The notes beneath the pieces were generated by a model that worked only from the letters and a program-made list of their open reading frames with translations, was not told where the DNA came from and searched no databases. Made by a program: the position numbers and the translations under genes. From Dehalococcoidia bacterium (GTDB lineage: Bacteria > Chloroflexota > Dehalococcoidia > Lucifugimonadales > Lucifugimonadaceae): a stretch of 38,342 nt of DNA. The stretch is taken from positions 1-38,342 of the forward strand of contig JANQIZ010000371.1 of the NCBI GenBank assembly GCA_028281895.1, in the 5' to 3' direction. This document shows positions 22,703-32,339 of this stretch, in pieces. Positions within the stretch are counted from its first letter, which is position 1. Each line of letters starts with the position of its first letter.

Positions 22703-23053
22703 TCACTCAGACCCGGAGCCGGGTTTTCCGTTCTTATCTTCTGGCTCGCCATTACCTCGATGAAGCACCGAGCTAAAAGCCGATCTTGCGATCTCACCGG
22801 CCTTCATGCCACGGTTCACCGATGTAGCGGTCTTCATCACCGTCGACGCAGTTGAGTCTACAGATTCAACCATGCTCTCGATCCGGTCAACACCCGCATC
22901 GACTCGATCTAGCAAGTTCTTCGTTCGCCTGTAGAACACCAGCCCCAGCACGAGTCCCACGATCAGGGCTACCGATCCGATGGCGAAAAACGATATCAGG
23001 AGGATGTCTCGCACGAGGCCAGCAACTTCCAGCGATGTGAGCGCTACTGACAT
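22703..23053 (-). CDS. YtxG/DUF948-like membrane protein with coiled coil
   Basis: 116 aa. One membrane helix at about residues 18-41 (LISFFAIGSVALIVGLVLGLVF), then YRRTKNLLDRVDAGVDRIESMVESVDSTAS, a heptad-like helix with V/I at regular spacing, and a polar Gly/Ser/Pro-rich tail. This matches the short DUF948 type. The start ATG 23053 has GAGAGGA 12 bases upstream. It is paired with the YtxH-like gene 45 bases downstream. Confidence 0.75.
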   Translation of the reverse strand: MSVALTSLEVAGLVRDILLISFFAIGSVALIVGLVLGLVFYRRTKNLLDRVDAGVDRIESMVESVDSTASTVMKTATSVNRGMKAGEIARSAFSSVLHRGNGEPEDKNGKPGSGSE

Positions 23054-23192
23054 CTACGTGCCAATCCTCTCGCCCGATTCCGGTTTTCCGGTGTGATGAT
23101 GCTAGCAGCGAGTCGCCTGCAAGCCAATTCTTCGCGATGTGCAAACTGTGAGTGGCGACACTTAATCGGATAGCTCACAGGCAAGGTTGAGT

Positions 23193-24017
23193 TCAGTCAA
23201 ACATCGTGCCTGGCTGGCAAGATCGGCAGAAGTTAGTTTCGCGTCGATTCGCCTTGATGGCGCTAATCGTTGTTCCACATCGGGGGCACGGCTCCCCTCC
23301 CTTGCCGTGCACTTTGAGAAAACCGCGTACTTTCTTGTGAATATTCTCCCCCACCTCGCGCTCAAGAACTGAGATAGCGGCTTTTGGCACCTCGTAGACG
23401 GCTCGGTGAAGCTCCTTCAACTCTGCCGGCGATAGCTTCGATTTCTTCTTGAACGGGAACAGGCCTGCTTCGAACAGGATTTCATCGGCATAGGCGTTTC
23501 CGATGCCAGCGATTGCCTGCCCTCGCGTCAGAATGCCCTTGATCTCGCCGCGAAACGGCTTCAAGGCAGCAGTGAACTCATCAAGGTCCATTGGCGAATC
23601 GAGAACATCGGCGCCCTGGTTCTCGAGCCGGACGATCTGATCGAGTTGATCGTTGGGCAGGTAGTAGGCCTGGCCCATGCGTTTCTGGTCGAAGTAGCGC
23701 AGCTGAGCGCCGTCATCAAGATTGAAAACCAGTATGGTCGTCGCCTGCATCCGATCCTCTGGAGAGCAGTATCGCAATCCGCCGGTCAACATCGGGCTGA
23801 TCACAAGGGATCGCTCATCGCCAAATGAGATCAGGAGCAGCTTTCCCTTCCGGGCCAGGCCAGTGATTGTGCGGCCTGAGATGTCGGCGTCAAACTTCTC
23901 CCCGGTCATGTTGCGCAGGACCAGCGGCTTGCGCTCAACCGCGGACGAGATGGTCCGGCCTACGAGTCGAGGTTCGAGAAAGTTGCGTACAACGTATAGA
24001 TCGGGAGCTTCAGGCAT
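23193..24017 (-). CDS. mutM: Fpg/MutM family DNA glycosylase
   Basis: 274 aa, normal size. The catalytic N-terminal Pro follows the Met (MPEAPDL; Pro2 and Glu3 kept, although the usual ELPEVE is changed). The conserved Lys is K59 in RKGKLLL. The helix-two-turn-helix reads GIGNAYADEILFEAGLFP. The C-terminal zinc finger reads CPRCGTT... NFCRSCQ. It removes oxidised purines such as 8-oxoguanine and nicks the strand. The PEAPDL start and a zinc finger with two extra Arg suggest a diverged Fpg/Nei subgroup, so lesion choice may differ from E. coli Fpg. It lies directly downstream of rpoD, 76 bases away. Confidence 0.9.
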   Translation of the reverse strand: MPEAPDLYVVRNFLEPRLVGRTISSAVERKPLVLRNMTGEKFDADISGRTITGLARKGKLLLISFGDERSLVISPMLTGGLRYCSPEDRMQATTILVFNLDDGAQLRYFDQKRMGQAYYLPNDQLDQIVRLENQGADVLDSPMDLDEFTAALKPFRGEIKGILTRGQAIAGIGNAYADEILFEAGLFPFKKKSKLSPAELKELHRAVYEVPKAAISVLEREVGENIHKKVRGFLKVHGKGGEPCPRCGTTISAIKANRRETNFCRSCQPGTMFD

Positions 24018-24093
24018 CTGTCTTCCACCGTGGAGCCTGAACAGATTCTAATCTGAACTGGTTGGGAATCGCTCCAAAGGTGACAGAGCAGCG

Positions 24094-25629
24094 TCAGTCG
24101 AGGAAGTCTCGAAGCTTCTTGGAGCGGGTCGGGTGCCGCAGCTTGCGCAGAGCCTTCGCCTCGATCTGGCGGATACGCTCCCGCGTGACCCCGAACTCCC
24201 GGCCAACCTCTTCCAGGGTGCGACTGCGACCGTCCTCAAGCCCGAATCGCAACTGCAACACGCGCCGCTCGCGCAGAGTCAGGGAGTCGAGAACATCCTC
24301 GACCTGGTTTCGAAGCAAGTGATAGGTGGCTGCTTCAACCGGCGCAAGCGCGTTCTTGTCTTCGATGAAGTCTCCGAGGTTCGAGTCCTCTTCTTCACCG
24401 ATCGGCGTGCTGAGCGAAACCGGATCCTGCGAGATCTTGAGAATCTCACGGACACGGTCTGCCGGCATGTCCAGATCCTTGCCAATCTCCTCGCTGGTGG
24501 GCTCGCGTCCGTACTCCTGCACGAGCCTGCGGCTTACGCGGAGAAGCTTGTTAATGGTTTCGACCATGTGCACGGGAATTCGAATCGTCCGTGCCTGGTC
24601 TGCAATCGCCCTGGTGATGGCCTGGCGAATCCACCATGTTGCATATGTGCTGAACTTGTAGCCCTTGCGGTAGTCGAACTTCTCGACTGCACGAATCAGG
24701 CCGATATTTCCTTCCTGGATCAGGTCGAGCAGCGACATGCCGCGGCCGATGTACTTCTTGGCGACAGAGACCACGAGACGAAGGTTCGCCTGCGCAAGAT
24801 GGCTCTCTGACCGCTCACCCTCATTTCTGACTCGGGCGTAGTGCGAGTTCAGCAAGAACTCGTACATCTGGAGCTGAGTTGAGAACTCCGATGAGGCCGT
24901 GGCCTCTTCAAGTGCTGAGACGGCTGGCTGACCGACGATAGCGTCAAGTAGATCGGGTGGCACCAGCCCTGAAACGATCGACAGATCGACGATCTTCTCT
25001 TGAGCGTCTTCCGAGGAACAGTTCAGGGCATCGGAGACGAAGTTGATGAGTCCTTCATCATGAGGGCCATCGATCAAGGTGCGGAGATCTTTGTCTGTGA
25101 CCAGCGTTTCGAGCGTGATCTCACTGGGCACACCAACGAATCGCCCGATAGCGCTTGCGGTCTCGTGGTGGGGAGCGATCTCACCGAGAACAACCAGGCT
25201 GATGTCGGCTGATGTCGGCTGGCGGCCATGCTCAGTGGCGAACTCGGTCTCTATGGAGTTCAATCGCCTCTGGAGCTCCATTGCGCGAGCGAGGGTGCGC
25301 TCATCAGCAGCAGTAAGCAGGCTCACTCTGCCGATCTCACGCAGATACATGCGCACTGGGTCGTCAGTGAGTTCTGATTCGTCGGCCTGCTGATTGTTCG
25401 GCGCGTCCCGCTCGAACAGTGACGACGGTCCATCCCATCTCTCGAACTCGGAGGAGCCAGTCGTCCGAGTCATCACAACCGCGTTGCCACCGCCATCGGG
25501 ATCATCCTCATCATCAATAGCATCGCCTGCAGCCTGGAATCCAAGACGCAGCAACTGAGCGCCGTCAGCGAGGTCCTCGATGATGGGAGCGTCTTCGTGT
25601 CTGTTTGATGGTCTTCGTGGCATCGTCAA
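24094..25629 (-). CDS. rpoD: Primary sigma factor (RpoD/SigA)
   Basis: 511 aa. Region 1.2 lies at about 88-121 ([12 protein letters not shown]... LLTAADE). Region 2 begins near 275, with [20 protein letters not shown] and the promoter-melting segment [15 protein letters not shown]. Region 3 follows, and region 4.2 has [20 protein letters not shown] as the -35 helix-turn-helix. An acidic, Gly-rich N-terminus ([11 protein letters not shown]) stands in for region 1.1. About 145 residues (122-265) of unconserved sequence separate 1.2 from 2.1. TTG 25629 overlaps the dnaG stop by four bases (TTGA); ATG 25623 is an equally possible start. Confidence 0.96.
   Translation of the reverse strand: MTMPRRPSNRHEDAPIIEDLADGAQLLRLGFQAAGDAIDDEDDPDGGGNAVVMTRTTGSSEFERWDGPSSLFERDAPNNQQADESELTDDPVRMYLREIGRVSLLTAADERTLARAMELQRRLNSIETEFATEHGRQPTSADISLVVLGEIAPHHETASAIGRFVGVPSEITLETLVTDKDLRTLIDGPHDEGLINFVSDALNCSSEDAQEKIVDLSIVSGLVPPDLLDAIVGQPAVSALEEATASSEFSTQLQMYEFLLNSHYARVRNEGERSESHLAQANLRLVVSVAKKYIGRGMSLLDLIQEGNIGLIRAVEKFDYRKGYKFSTYATWWIRQAITRAIADQARTIRIPVHMVETINKLLRVSRRLVQEYGREPTSEEIGKDLDMPADRVREILKISQDPVSLSTPIGEEEDSNLGDFIEDKNALAPVEAATYHLLRNQVEDVLDSLTLRERRVLQLRFGLEDGRSRTLEEVGREFGVTRERIRQIEAKALRKLRHPTRSKKLRDFLD
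25197..25220. repeat. Ten-base tandem duplication inside rpoD
   Basis: GGCTGATGTC occurs twice in direct tandem (25197-25206, 25207-25216) and a third partial copy GGCT follows. It lies in the non-conserved spacer of rpoD (residues near 140-146). The unit is not a multiple of three, so a change of one unit would break the frame. Confidence 0.8.
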
Positions 25630-27488
25630 ACCCGTCCAGTCGCGCCTGCGTGAAATACCTTCTTCAGATTCTCCGAGAGGTCGAGTGTCTTGCCGCGAAG
25701 CCGCTCGCGGCCCTCATCGTCCAGTTCGCCCTCTGTCGCCTCGAGAATAGACCCGTGGTCCTCCAGGAGATGCCTGTAGAACCGTTCTCTCATCCTCCTG
25801 ACGCACTGTGTGACATCAGTGACTCGCTGTATCGCGTCGGAAGGAGGGAGGTTGATCGAGCGTAAGGCGAGATAACGCTCATCAAGATCAGGGCTGAGAT
25901 CTCGCTCGTCGCTATCGAGTGTAGAGTTGCTCTGCCACCAGGTAAACAATTCTCGGTTTGCTGTATCGAGAAAATGCTCAGATGGCACGGCTTCGGCGTA
26001 CTCTCTGAGATCAGGCCACTCAAAACAGAGAGCGAGCAGGTGCTCCTCGATCCCTCCACTCGCAGACCCGAGCACGGCCCCGAGCTGCTCAGTCGAGACC
26101 GGCTTCTCGCTGCTCCTTCTCACCGCGTTCCCGCGCCCGGCGGCACTCCGCGGTATTGAGGCCGATGCCATAGAGCGAAGCCGTTCAGCCGAAACATCGA
26201 GCCGGGTGCCAAGCCGCTCCCAGTAACGATCCCGATCGTAGTCGTTTGCCAGAGAGAAGATCAGCGGAGCCATCGCCTGCACCACGGCGGCCTTGCCTTC
26301 ACCGGTATCGACATCCGTCCGATCGATGTATGCCTGCATGATGAAGTCCATCAGGGGCGCCGCTTCATCAAGAGAGCGTCGCCATGCCCACGAATCCGAT
26401 CTGATCGCCTCATCAGGGTCTTTACCATCGAATGGCGCAGCAACACGAACTGAGAGGCTCTTCGAACTGGATCGACGGCTGCTCCTACTGGATCCAGAGC
26501 CGAACTCCTGCCATGCGATCTCAAGAGCTCTGAGCGTGGCATCCTGGCCTGCGGCATCGGAGTCCAGACATAGGATCACTTCGCCCGCCTGATCACCACC
26601 TGAGACTATCTGCGCCAGTGAGTTGAGCTGTTCCGAAGTGACGGCAGTGCCCATGGAGGCGACAGCATCGGTGAAGCCGTGCTCGTGCGCTGTGATCACA
26701 TCCATGTAGCCCTCGACGACAACAGCACGCCTCGACTGGCGGAGCGTGTCTCCAGCCCAGTCAAGACCATAGAGAACCCGCGATTTATCGAAAGCGCTCG
26801 TCTGTGGAGTATTCAGATATTTGGGCTCTGATCCATCCAGGCTCCGCGCTCCGAATCCGATGACCTCTCCATTTCGATTCCGAATCTCGATGGTCAGACG
26901 GTTTCTGAAGAAGTCGCGCCATGTCTTGTCCTGGCCGAGAACGACAAGCCTAGCGTCTCGGGCCGCCTGTGGCTCCACGCTCGAAGACTTCAGATGTCCG
27001 GCAAGTGTCAGCGTTCCGCCGCCGGGAGCAAATCCCATCCCTCGCCTCACCGCCATGTCTGTATCGATCCCGCGAGATGCCAGGTATTCCCGCGCGTCGG
27101 CTCCTTCAGAGCCGAGAAGCATCTGTGAGAACCACTTCGCCGCAACCCGGTTCGCTTCAATCACCGTGCGCTTCGGGGCTGCATCCTGCTGAACGCTAGC
27201 ATCGCCAGAGGTGTGCTTCACCCCCGCCCTGTCAGCCAGCCTGTGGAGCGCCTCCCGAAACTCAATCCCTTCCTGCTTCATCACGAAGGCAAAGACGTCG
27301 CCGCCGGTGGCGCATGCTCCAAAGCATCGCCAGGTGCCTGTCTCAGGGAATACGTGGAAAGAAGGGGTACGCTCGTTATGGAACGGACACCGCGCCTTCG
27401 GGTTCCGCGACGAGGTATCGAGGTCTACGACACTCGCTATGACATCGACGATGTCAGTACGGCTCTTTACTTCATCGATGAGAGTCAT
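25626..27488 (-). CDS. dnaG: DNA primase
   Basis: 620 aa. The N-terminal zinc-binding domain has C34-P-F-H37 and C55-F-G-A-C59. The last pair is spaced C-x3-C instead of the common C-x2-C. The catalytic core shows [21 protein letters not shown], and the TOPRIM motifs [10 protein letters not shown] and [13 protein letters not shown] hold the metal-binding acids. The C-terminal part (from about 440) is the helicase-interaction region. It makes RNA primers at the replication fork. The start ATG 27488 begins [16 protein letters not shown], as in the family. It is followed by rpoD with a four-base overlap, the classical macromolecular-synthesis pair. Confidence 0.96.
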   Translation of the reverse strand: MTLIDEVKSRTDIVDVIASVVDLDTSSRNPKARCPFHNERTPSFHVFPETGTWRCFGACATGGDVFAFVMKQEGIEFREALHRLADRAGVKHTSGDASVQQDAAPKRTVIEANRVAAKWFSQMLLGSEGADAREYLASRGIDTDMAVRRGMGFAPGGGTLTLAGHLKSSSVEPQAARDARLVVLGQDKTWRDFFRNRLTIEIRNRNGEVIGFGARSLDGSEPKYLNTPQTSAFDKSRVLYGLDWAGDTLRQSRRAVVVEGYMDVITAHEHGFTDAVASMGTAVTSEQLNSLAQIVSGGDQAGEVILCLDSDAAGQDATLRALEIAWQEFGSGSSRSSRRSSSKSLSVRVAAPFDGKDPDEAIRSDSWAWRRSLDEAAPLMDFIMQAYIDRTDVDTGEGKAAVVQAMAPLIFSLANDYDRDRYWERLGTRLDVSAERLRSMASASIPRSAAGRGNAVRRSSEKPVSTEQLGAVLGSASGGIEEHLLALCFEWPDLREYAEAVPSEHFLDTANRELFTWWQSNSTLDSDERDLSPDLDERYLALRSINLPPSDAIQRVTDVTQCVRRMRERFYRHLLEDHGSILEATEGELDDEGRERLRGKTLDLSENLKKVFHAGATGRV

Positions 27489-27530
27489 ATACGGCGTACG
27501 CTGGCCGGGAACACAGCCGCCGGCGGGTGA

Positions 27531-27546
27531 AAGTTAACGCTAACTT
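27531..27546. promoter_or_regulatory. Operator-like palindrome upstream of dnaG
   Basis: AAGTTAACGCTAACTT consists of six-base inverted arms (AAGTTA/TAACTT) around ACGC. It is 43 bases before the dnaG start in a 201-base gap to dgt and would overlap or flank the promoter. No known consensus is recognised. Confidence 0.35.
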
Positions 27547-27689
27547 ACATGCGGATCGCGGCTCGCACAAGTGAATCTCGGGCGTGATGTCAGGTCTTCC
27601 GCAGACGTTCGAGTCTACCTAAAGAACTGCGCACAGTGACGCCAATTCGCGATCAATACCACACCAGCTTCAGATGGTCTGAGTCCGGC

Positions 27690-28796
27690 CTAGATAAGGC
27701 CCTGGAACACGCCTTCGCTGAGACCGGGCCGAATCCGTTCGGCTATGGTCAGCGCGTAGTTGTCGGTCATTCCGCAGACATGATCGGCAGCCGCCTGCTC
27801 ATCGGAGCCGGAAAGCTCCCGCAGCCACGTGGGCAATTCATCGGGATGATGCCTGTAGTGATCGAGGAGGACGCGAACAATATCGGCGGCTTTCGTTCCC
27901 TCTATCGATCGGCTGATCGGGTGATAGAAGTTCTCGAACATGAAGACGCGCAACGACGTGACAAGTTCGCCAACCTCATCCGACATCCTGATCCACGGCC
28001 GCTCATCTTCGATATCAACTTCGCCCGTGCAGTCCCATGAGGCGGCTATCACATCGGTAACGAAAGAATTCACCCGCTGTGAATGCCGCTCTCCAAGACG
28101 CTCTACCGCATCGCTCGGAAGGTCATCGATCGACAGGTACCCGGCTCGTAAGGCATCGGATATGTCGTGCGCCAGGTAAGCCAGGGCATCGGAGATACGG
28201 ACGATCTGGGCTTCCAGTGTCATGTGTGCCACGGCAGCCTGGTTCAGGAACTCTCCCTCAGGCTTGGAGTGATGCCGAATCGCCTCGATCACCTCGCCAG
28301 TCAGGTTCAGGCCCTGGCCTTCCTTTTCAAGCGTCTCGACGATCCTGACGCTGTGCCGACTGTGGTGAAATCCACCATCCAACTCTTCATTCAGCACAGA
28401 TTCGCCGATGTGTCCGAACGGTGTGTGGCCAAGGTCGTGAGCTAGCGCAGCCGCCTCAACAAGGTCTTCGTTCAGGTTTAGAGCACGGGAGATGGTCCGT
28501 CCGACCTGGGCGACCTCTACAACGTGTGTCAGGCGTGTAGTGAAGTGATCGCCCTGTGGAGCAACGAACACCTGGCTCTTGTGCTTCAGTCGGCGAAACG
28601 AATTCGTGTGAATGACGCGATCGCGATCGCGTTGGAACTCGCCTCTTACCGGTGACGGCTCCTCAGCAACAACTCGGCCCCTGCTTTTTACAGAGCGAGT
28701 CGCGTAGGGAGAAAGCCCCTCTTCCCTCTGGAGTATCCGTCGCCGCGCGCCGACGATATCGACATTGCCGGGAGGTATGGAGCGTGTAGCTGACAT
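27690..28796 (-). CDS. dgt: Deoxyguanosinetriphosphate triphosphohydrolase-like HD protein
   Basis: 368 aa. The HD-domain metal ligands are visible: TRLTHVVEV (His), AAALAHDLGHTPFGHIGE (His-Asp), and RISDALAYLAHD (second Asp). The family's RDRDRVIHTNSFRRLKHKSQVF precedes them. It splits dNTPs into deoxynucleoside and triphosphate and so controls the pool for replication. The length and the absence of an E. coli-type insertion match the shorter dGTPase-like type 2 proteins. The start is ATG 28796. It lies upstream of dnaG in the same direction, the common dgt-dnaG-rpoD order. Confidence 0.94.
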   Translation of the reverse strand: MSATRSIPPGNVDIVGARRRILQREEGLSPYATRSVKSRGRVVAEEPSPVRGEFQRDRDRVIHTNSFRRLKHKSQVFVAPQGDHFTTRLTHVVEVAQVGRTISRALNLNEDLVEAAALAHDLGHTPFGHIGESVLNEELDGGFHHSRHSVRIVETLEKEGQGLNLTGEVIEAIRHHSKPEGEFLNQAAVAHMTLEAQIVRISDALAYLAHDISDALRAGYLSIDDLPSDAVERLGERHSQRVNSFVTDVIAASWDCTGEVDIEDERPWIRMSDEVGELVTSLRVFMFENFYHPISRSIEGTKAADIVRVLLDHYRHHPDELPTWLRELSGSDEQAAADHVCGMTDNYALTIAERIRPGLSEGVFQGLI

Positions 28797-28925
28797 TGCC
28801 GCATCAGGATAGCCCGCACCATCGCCCGGCGCATCAGCAGTGACCGCGCTCGGCCTCAGAATCCTAAAGCCATGTGCCAGCTAAAGTCGCAACAAACGGC
28901 GTAAAGCCTCGAATGGGCCTGCCCT

Positions 28926-29210
28926 TCAGCCTTCGACCGTCACCACAGGGTAGAACGCCACATAGTCCTTGATATTGGCTGCGGCCTGAGAGGGCTGGGG
29001 GTAGAACCACGCAGCATCAGAAGCCTCTTCGCCACCCACGTTGAGCGAGTAGTAGCTTGCTATACCCTTCCATGGGCAGGTGGTTTGCAACTGGCTCTCG
29101 GAGAAGTACTCCCTCTTGATTGAGCTGGGCGGGAAGTAGATGTTCCCTTCCACAACCTCGTAGTCATCCGATTCCGCTATCACTTTGCCGTTGAAAGTCG
29201 CTCTGGGCAT
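28926..29210 (-). CDS. DUF427 family protein
   Basis: 94 aa, the usual size. The family pattern is clear: AESDDYEVVEGNIYFPPSSI, then TTCPWKGIASYYSLNV with the nearly invariant Cys-Pro-Trp-Lys-Gly, and AAWFYPQPSQAAANIKDYVAFYP at the end. It is a small cytosolic beta-rich protein of unknown biochemical function. The start is ATG 29210. It lies 129 bases upstream of dgt on the same strand and is divergent from the disulfide reductase. Confidence 0.92.
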   Translation of the reverse strand: MPRATFNGKVIAESDDYEVVEGNIYFPPSSIKREYFSESQLQTTCPWKGIASYYSLNVGGEEASDAAWFYPQPSQAAANIKDYVAFYPVVTVEG

Positions 29211-29437
29211 CCTGCGTCTCCACTTCTCTGAAGCTGCTCTTTAAGTGAGCAGGTTAACTGGCATGTAACAGGGATTCGATGCAGTTTCGAGACTGCGCGA
29301 TGCGGCGCGCCTTGTTTTGCAGACAGGCATCCCAATTGATATGCGCAACCGTCACAGCATCGCGGCATTAAGCCTTATCAACTCGATCCATAGAGGCGAT
29401 GTCGCTGGCCAATTCGTCAGATAGGGAGATTCAGAAC

Positions 29438-30829
29438 ATGCCTGAACAGTACGACGTGATCGTCATCGGAGCCGGACCAGCCGGCGAGAACGTCGCTGAC
29501 AGAGTCGTACAGGGCGGAAAAACCGCTCTGATCGTGGAACGAGAGCTTGTAGGCGGCGAGTGCAGCTACTGGGCTTGTATGCCGTCGAAAGCTCTCCTGA
29601 GGCCCGGCGAAGCCCTCCGCGCAGTGAAACGAGTGCCGGGAGCAAGAGCGGCCGTGACAGGTGAGATCGATCTGGCAGAGGCGCTCTCTCGACGGGATGC
29701 GATGACCGCAAACATGGACGACAAGTACCAGGTCCAGTGGCTCGACAACCAGGGGATCCCTTACGTCCGCGGGCATGGCCGGCTCACAGGACCGAAGCAG
29801 GTTTCGGTGACTGACAGCGATGGCGATGTGACCGAATACACGGCAAAAGACGCCGTGGTCATCGCGACAGGCACAGCTGCTGCGGTTCCTCCGATTCCGG
29901 GTCTCAAGGAAGCTGCTGCATGGGACAACCGTGACATCACGACCCTGAAGAATCCGCCCGGACGGCTGGTCGTCCTGGGAGGCGGCGTTGTCGGCGTCGA
30001 AATGGCACAGGCGTGGAACGACCTTGGCGCAAGCAAGGTGACGGTCGTGGAGATGGCCGAAAGGCTGGTGGCACGAGAAGAGCCATTCGCAGGCGAACAC
30101 ATCAAGAAAGTCTTCACCGAGGAGTATGGAATCGATGTGTTGACAGGTGTTGCGCTGGAATCGGTCGAGAAAACCGATGACGGAATCTCCGCGAAATTGA
30201 GCGATGGAACAACTCTCAACGCTGACAACATTCTCGTCGCGGTAGGACGCAGACCGCTGACCAGTGACATTGGACTTGAGACTGTTGGCCTGGAACCAGG
30301 CAAGTACGTCGAAGTCGATGACGAGCTCCGTGCAGTGGGCAGCAATTCCGACTGGCTGCACGCGGTGGGAGACGCGAACGGCCGCAGCCTGCTCACACAC
30401 GATGGCAAGTACCAGGCAAGAATTGTCGGCGACGTCATCCTCGGCAAGAGCGCAACGGCCTGGGGAGACCGTGTCGCATCGCCTCGCGTCGTCTTCACCG
30501 ACCCTCACATCGCCGCGGTCGGACTGACCGAGCAACAGGCAAAAGCAGAAGGCATAAACACGCGATCTATCGAGTACGGATTCGGCGCGACCGCAGGTGC
30601 TGCAACGTTCGGAGAGGGCATTGACGGCAACATCAAGTGGGTGGTGAACGAAGACACGAAGACCCTTGTTGGCGCGACATTCGTAGGACCTGGTGCGGGG
30701 GAGATGCTGCACGCGGCGACGATCGCGATTGCTGGACAGGTTCCGCTGGATGTCCTGTGGCACGCGACACCGGCATTCCCAACCATGTCTGAAGTCTGGC
30801 TTCGTTTTCTCGAAGCCTATGGCATGTAG
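29438..30829 (+). CDS. Flavin-dependent pyridine nucleotide-disulfide oxidoreductase (dihydrolipoamide dehydrogenase/mercuric reductase-like)
   Basis: 463 aa. The FAD-binding start is VIVIGAGPAGENVA, and the NAD(P)-binding second Rossmann domain starts at VVLGGGVVGVEMAQ. The redox disulfide is C42-S-Y-W-A-C47 in GECSYWACMPSK, in the place of the usual CLNxGC. The C-terminal dimer motif has the His and Glu of the active-site base in WHATPAFPTMSEVWLRFLE. The start ATG 29438 has GGGAG nine bases upstream; an in-frame ATG at 29399 has a purine run only two bases away and is less likely. The substrate is unknown; the next genes make ergothioneine. Confidence 0.9.
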   Translation: MPEQYDVIVIGAGPAGENVADRVVQGGKTALIVERELVGGECSYWACMPSKALLRPGEALRAVKRVPGARAAVTGEIDLAEALSRRDAMTANMDDKYQVQWLDNQGIPYVRGHGRLTGPKQVSVTDSDGDVTEYTAKDAVVIATGTAAAVPPIPGLKEAAAWDNRDITTLKNPPGRLVVLGGGVVGVEMAQAWNDLGASKVTVVEMAERLVAREEPFAGEHIKKVFTEEYGIDVLTGVALESVEKTDDGISAKLSDGTTLNADNILVAVGRRPLTSDIGLETVGLEPGKYVEVDDELRAVGSNSDWLHAVGDANGRSLLTHDGKYQARIVGDVILGKSATAWGDRVASPRVVFTDPHIAAVGLTEQQAKAEGINTRSIEYGFGATAGAATFGEGIDGNIKWVVNEDTKTLVGATFVGPGAGEMLHAATIAIAGQVPLDVLWHATPAFPTMSEVWLRFLEAYGM

Positions 30830-31004
30830 GCAGGATGCCATCTGACAGTTGCTGGGCTTTCTTATCGCGATGGTCTGCTCAATACGGACCGCCACATGAA
30901 GGCTTGCTCTGAGGCCAGTCTGATACAAACTAACTCGCGCCTCTAGCGGCCCAGGTGCATCCAATCTTCGCCCAGTCTCGAGCAGGGAAGAAAGGCCAAC
31001 TAAA

Positions 31005-32339
31005 TTGACAACCGCTCAGCGCCCGACAGGCTTCGGGGTTGACCCGCGCACGGCAAACGAACTGAAAGAGCGCTACCTGCAAACACGCGGCTTCACAGAG
31101 CGCATGTGCGAGCCGATGGAGATCGAGGACTACGTAATCCAGTCGATGCCTGACGTCAGCCCAGCAAAGTGGCACCTCGCGCACACTACCTGGTTCTTCG
31201 AGACTTTCATTCTCTCCAACAACTATCCGGCCTATAGGCCGCTTAACCTGCAGTACAACTACCTCTTCAACTCCTACTACAACGCTATTGGAGAGCAGTT
31301 CTGCCGACCCAGGCGAGGCCAGATATCGCGGCCCACTGTCAAAGAGGTCTATGAGTACAGGGCTTACGTCGACGAGAAGATGCTTGACCTCATCGACAAG
31401 CTGGATGCGGATGACGCGTTGGATACGATCAGGGACACGGTGATCCTGGGCATCAATCACGAGCAGCAGCACCAGGAGTTGATGACGACCGACATCAAGC
31501 ACGTGTTCTCGATGAACCCGCTCAGGCCAACACTCCATGTCCGCCCGGAAGACGAGCCTGCCAGGGGTGTACCGTCTCACGAGTGGCTTCGCTACGAAGC
31601 TGGCCTGTACGAGATCGGCTACGACGGCCCCGAGTTCCATTTCGATAACGAGTCGAGCCGTCACAAGGAGTACATGGAGGCCTATGAGATCGGCTCACGG
31701 CTGATCACAAATGGCGAGTACATAGAGTTTATGAACGATGGCGGGTACGAGAGGCCAGATCTATGGCTCTCACTCGGCTGGGCGACTGTCCAGGAGCATT
31801 CGCTCAAGGAGCACGACTGGGAGAAGTTCGATAAGCCTCTGTACTGGTTCAAGACAGACGATGGCTGGATGCAGTACACGCTCGCAGGCCCTCGGCCGGT
31901 GAATCCAGATGAGCCTGTTGTCCACGTGAGCTACTTCGAGGCCGATGCCTATTCACGATGGATCGGCGCTCGCCTGCCCTCGGAAGCTGAGTGGGAGATA
32001 GCCTCAGCCGACGCAGATGCGGAAGGCGGCAATTTCTCAGACAACTTCACCTTTCACCCGCGTCCGCTTGCTTCAGATGCTCCGTCTGGCCGAATCCACC
32101 AGATGTTCGGTGACGTGTGGGAGTGGACGACCTCTGCCTACAGGGCCTATCCGGGGTTCCAGCCATGGGAAGGCGCGGCGGGCGAATACAACGGGAAGTT
32201 CATGGCCAATCAGCTTGTGCTCAGAGGCGGCTCCTGCGCTACTCCGCAGAACCACATCAGGCCGAGCTACCGAAACTTCTTCTATGCCGCGGACAAGTGG
32301 CAGTTCATGGGGTTCAGGCTCGCACGGGACGTGGAATAA
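31005..32339 (+). CDS. egtB: Ergothioneine sulfoxide synthase EgtB
   Basis: 444 aa. Couples a Cys-type thiol to trimethylhistidine with O2 at a non-heme iron. The N-terminal DinB-like half carries the iron ligands H60 (WHLAHTTWFFETF) and H152/H156 (NHEQQHQEL). The C-terminal formylglycine-synthase-like half has YFEADAYSRWIGARLPSEAEWE, MFGDVWEWT and LRGGSCATPQNHIRPSYRNFF. Y91-Y92 in FNSYYNAIGEQ matches the tyrosine pair of EgtB from Chloracidobacterium, a type that uses cysteine directly. The start TTG 31005 has AAAGG nine bases upstream. The next gene is egtD. No egtA or egtC is present in the window. Confidence 0.95.
   Translation: MTTAQRPTGFGVDPRTANELKERYLQTRGFTERMCEPMEIEDYVIQSMPDVSPAKWHLAHTTWFFETFILSNNYPAYRPLNLQYNYLFNSYYNAIGEQFCRPRRGQISRPTVKEVYEYRAYVDEKMLDLIDKLDADDALDTIRDTVILGINHEQQHQELMTTDIKHVFSMNPLRPTLHVRPEDEPARGVPSHEWLRYEAGLYEIGYDGPEFHFDNESSRHKEYMEAYEIGSRLITNGEYIEFMNDGGYERPDLWLSLGWATVQEHSLKEHDWEKFDKPLYWFKTDDGWMQYTLAGPRPVNPDEPVVHVSYFEADAYSRWIGARLPSEAEWEIASADADAEGGNFSDNFTFHPRPLASDAPSGRIHQMFGDVWEWTTSAYRAYPGFQPWEGAAGEYNGKFMANQLVLRGGSCATPQNHIRPSYRNFFYAADKWQFMGFRLARDVE

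Noticed and set aside
25197-25220. CRISPR-like or mobile-element repeat
   Set aside because: It is a short tandem copy within rpoD without spacers; no CRISPR array or insertion sequence is seen anywhere in the window.
29399-29437. Upstream ATG for the disulfide reductase
   Set aside because: The purine run is only two bases from that ATG, while ATG 29438 has GGGAG nine bases upstream and the typical N-terminus.
29417-30964. A 515-codon open frame on the minus strand
   Set aside because: It lies wholly opposite the disulfide reductase, has no recognisable motif and is dominated by Arg, Cys and His as expected from antisense codons.
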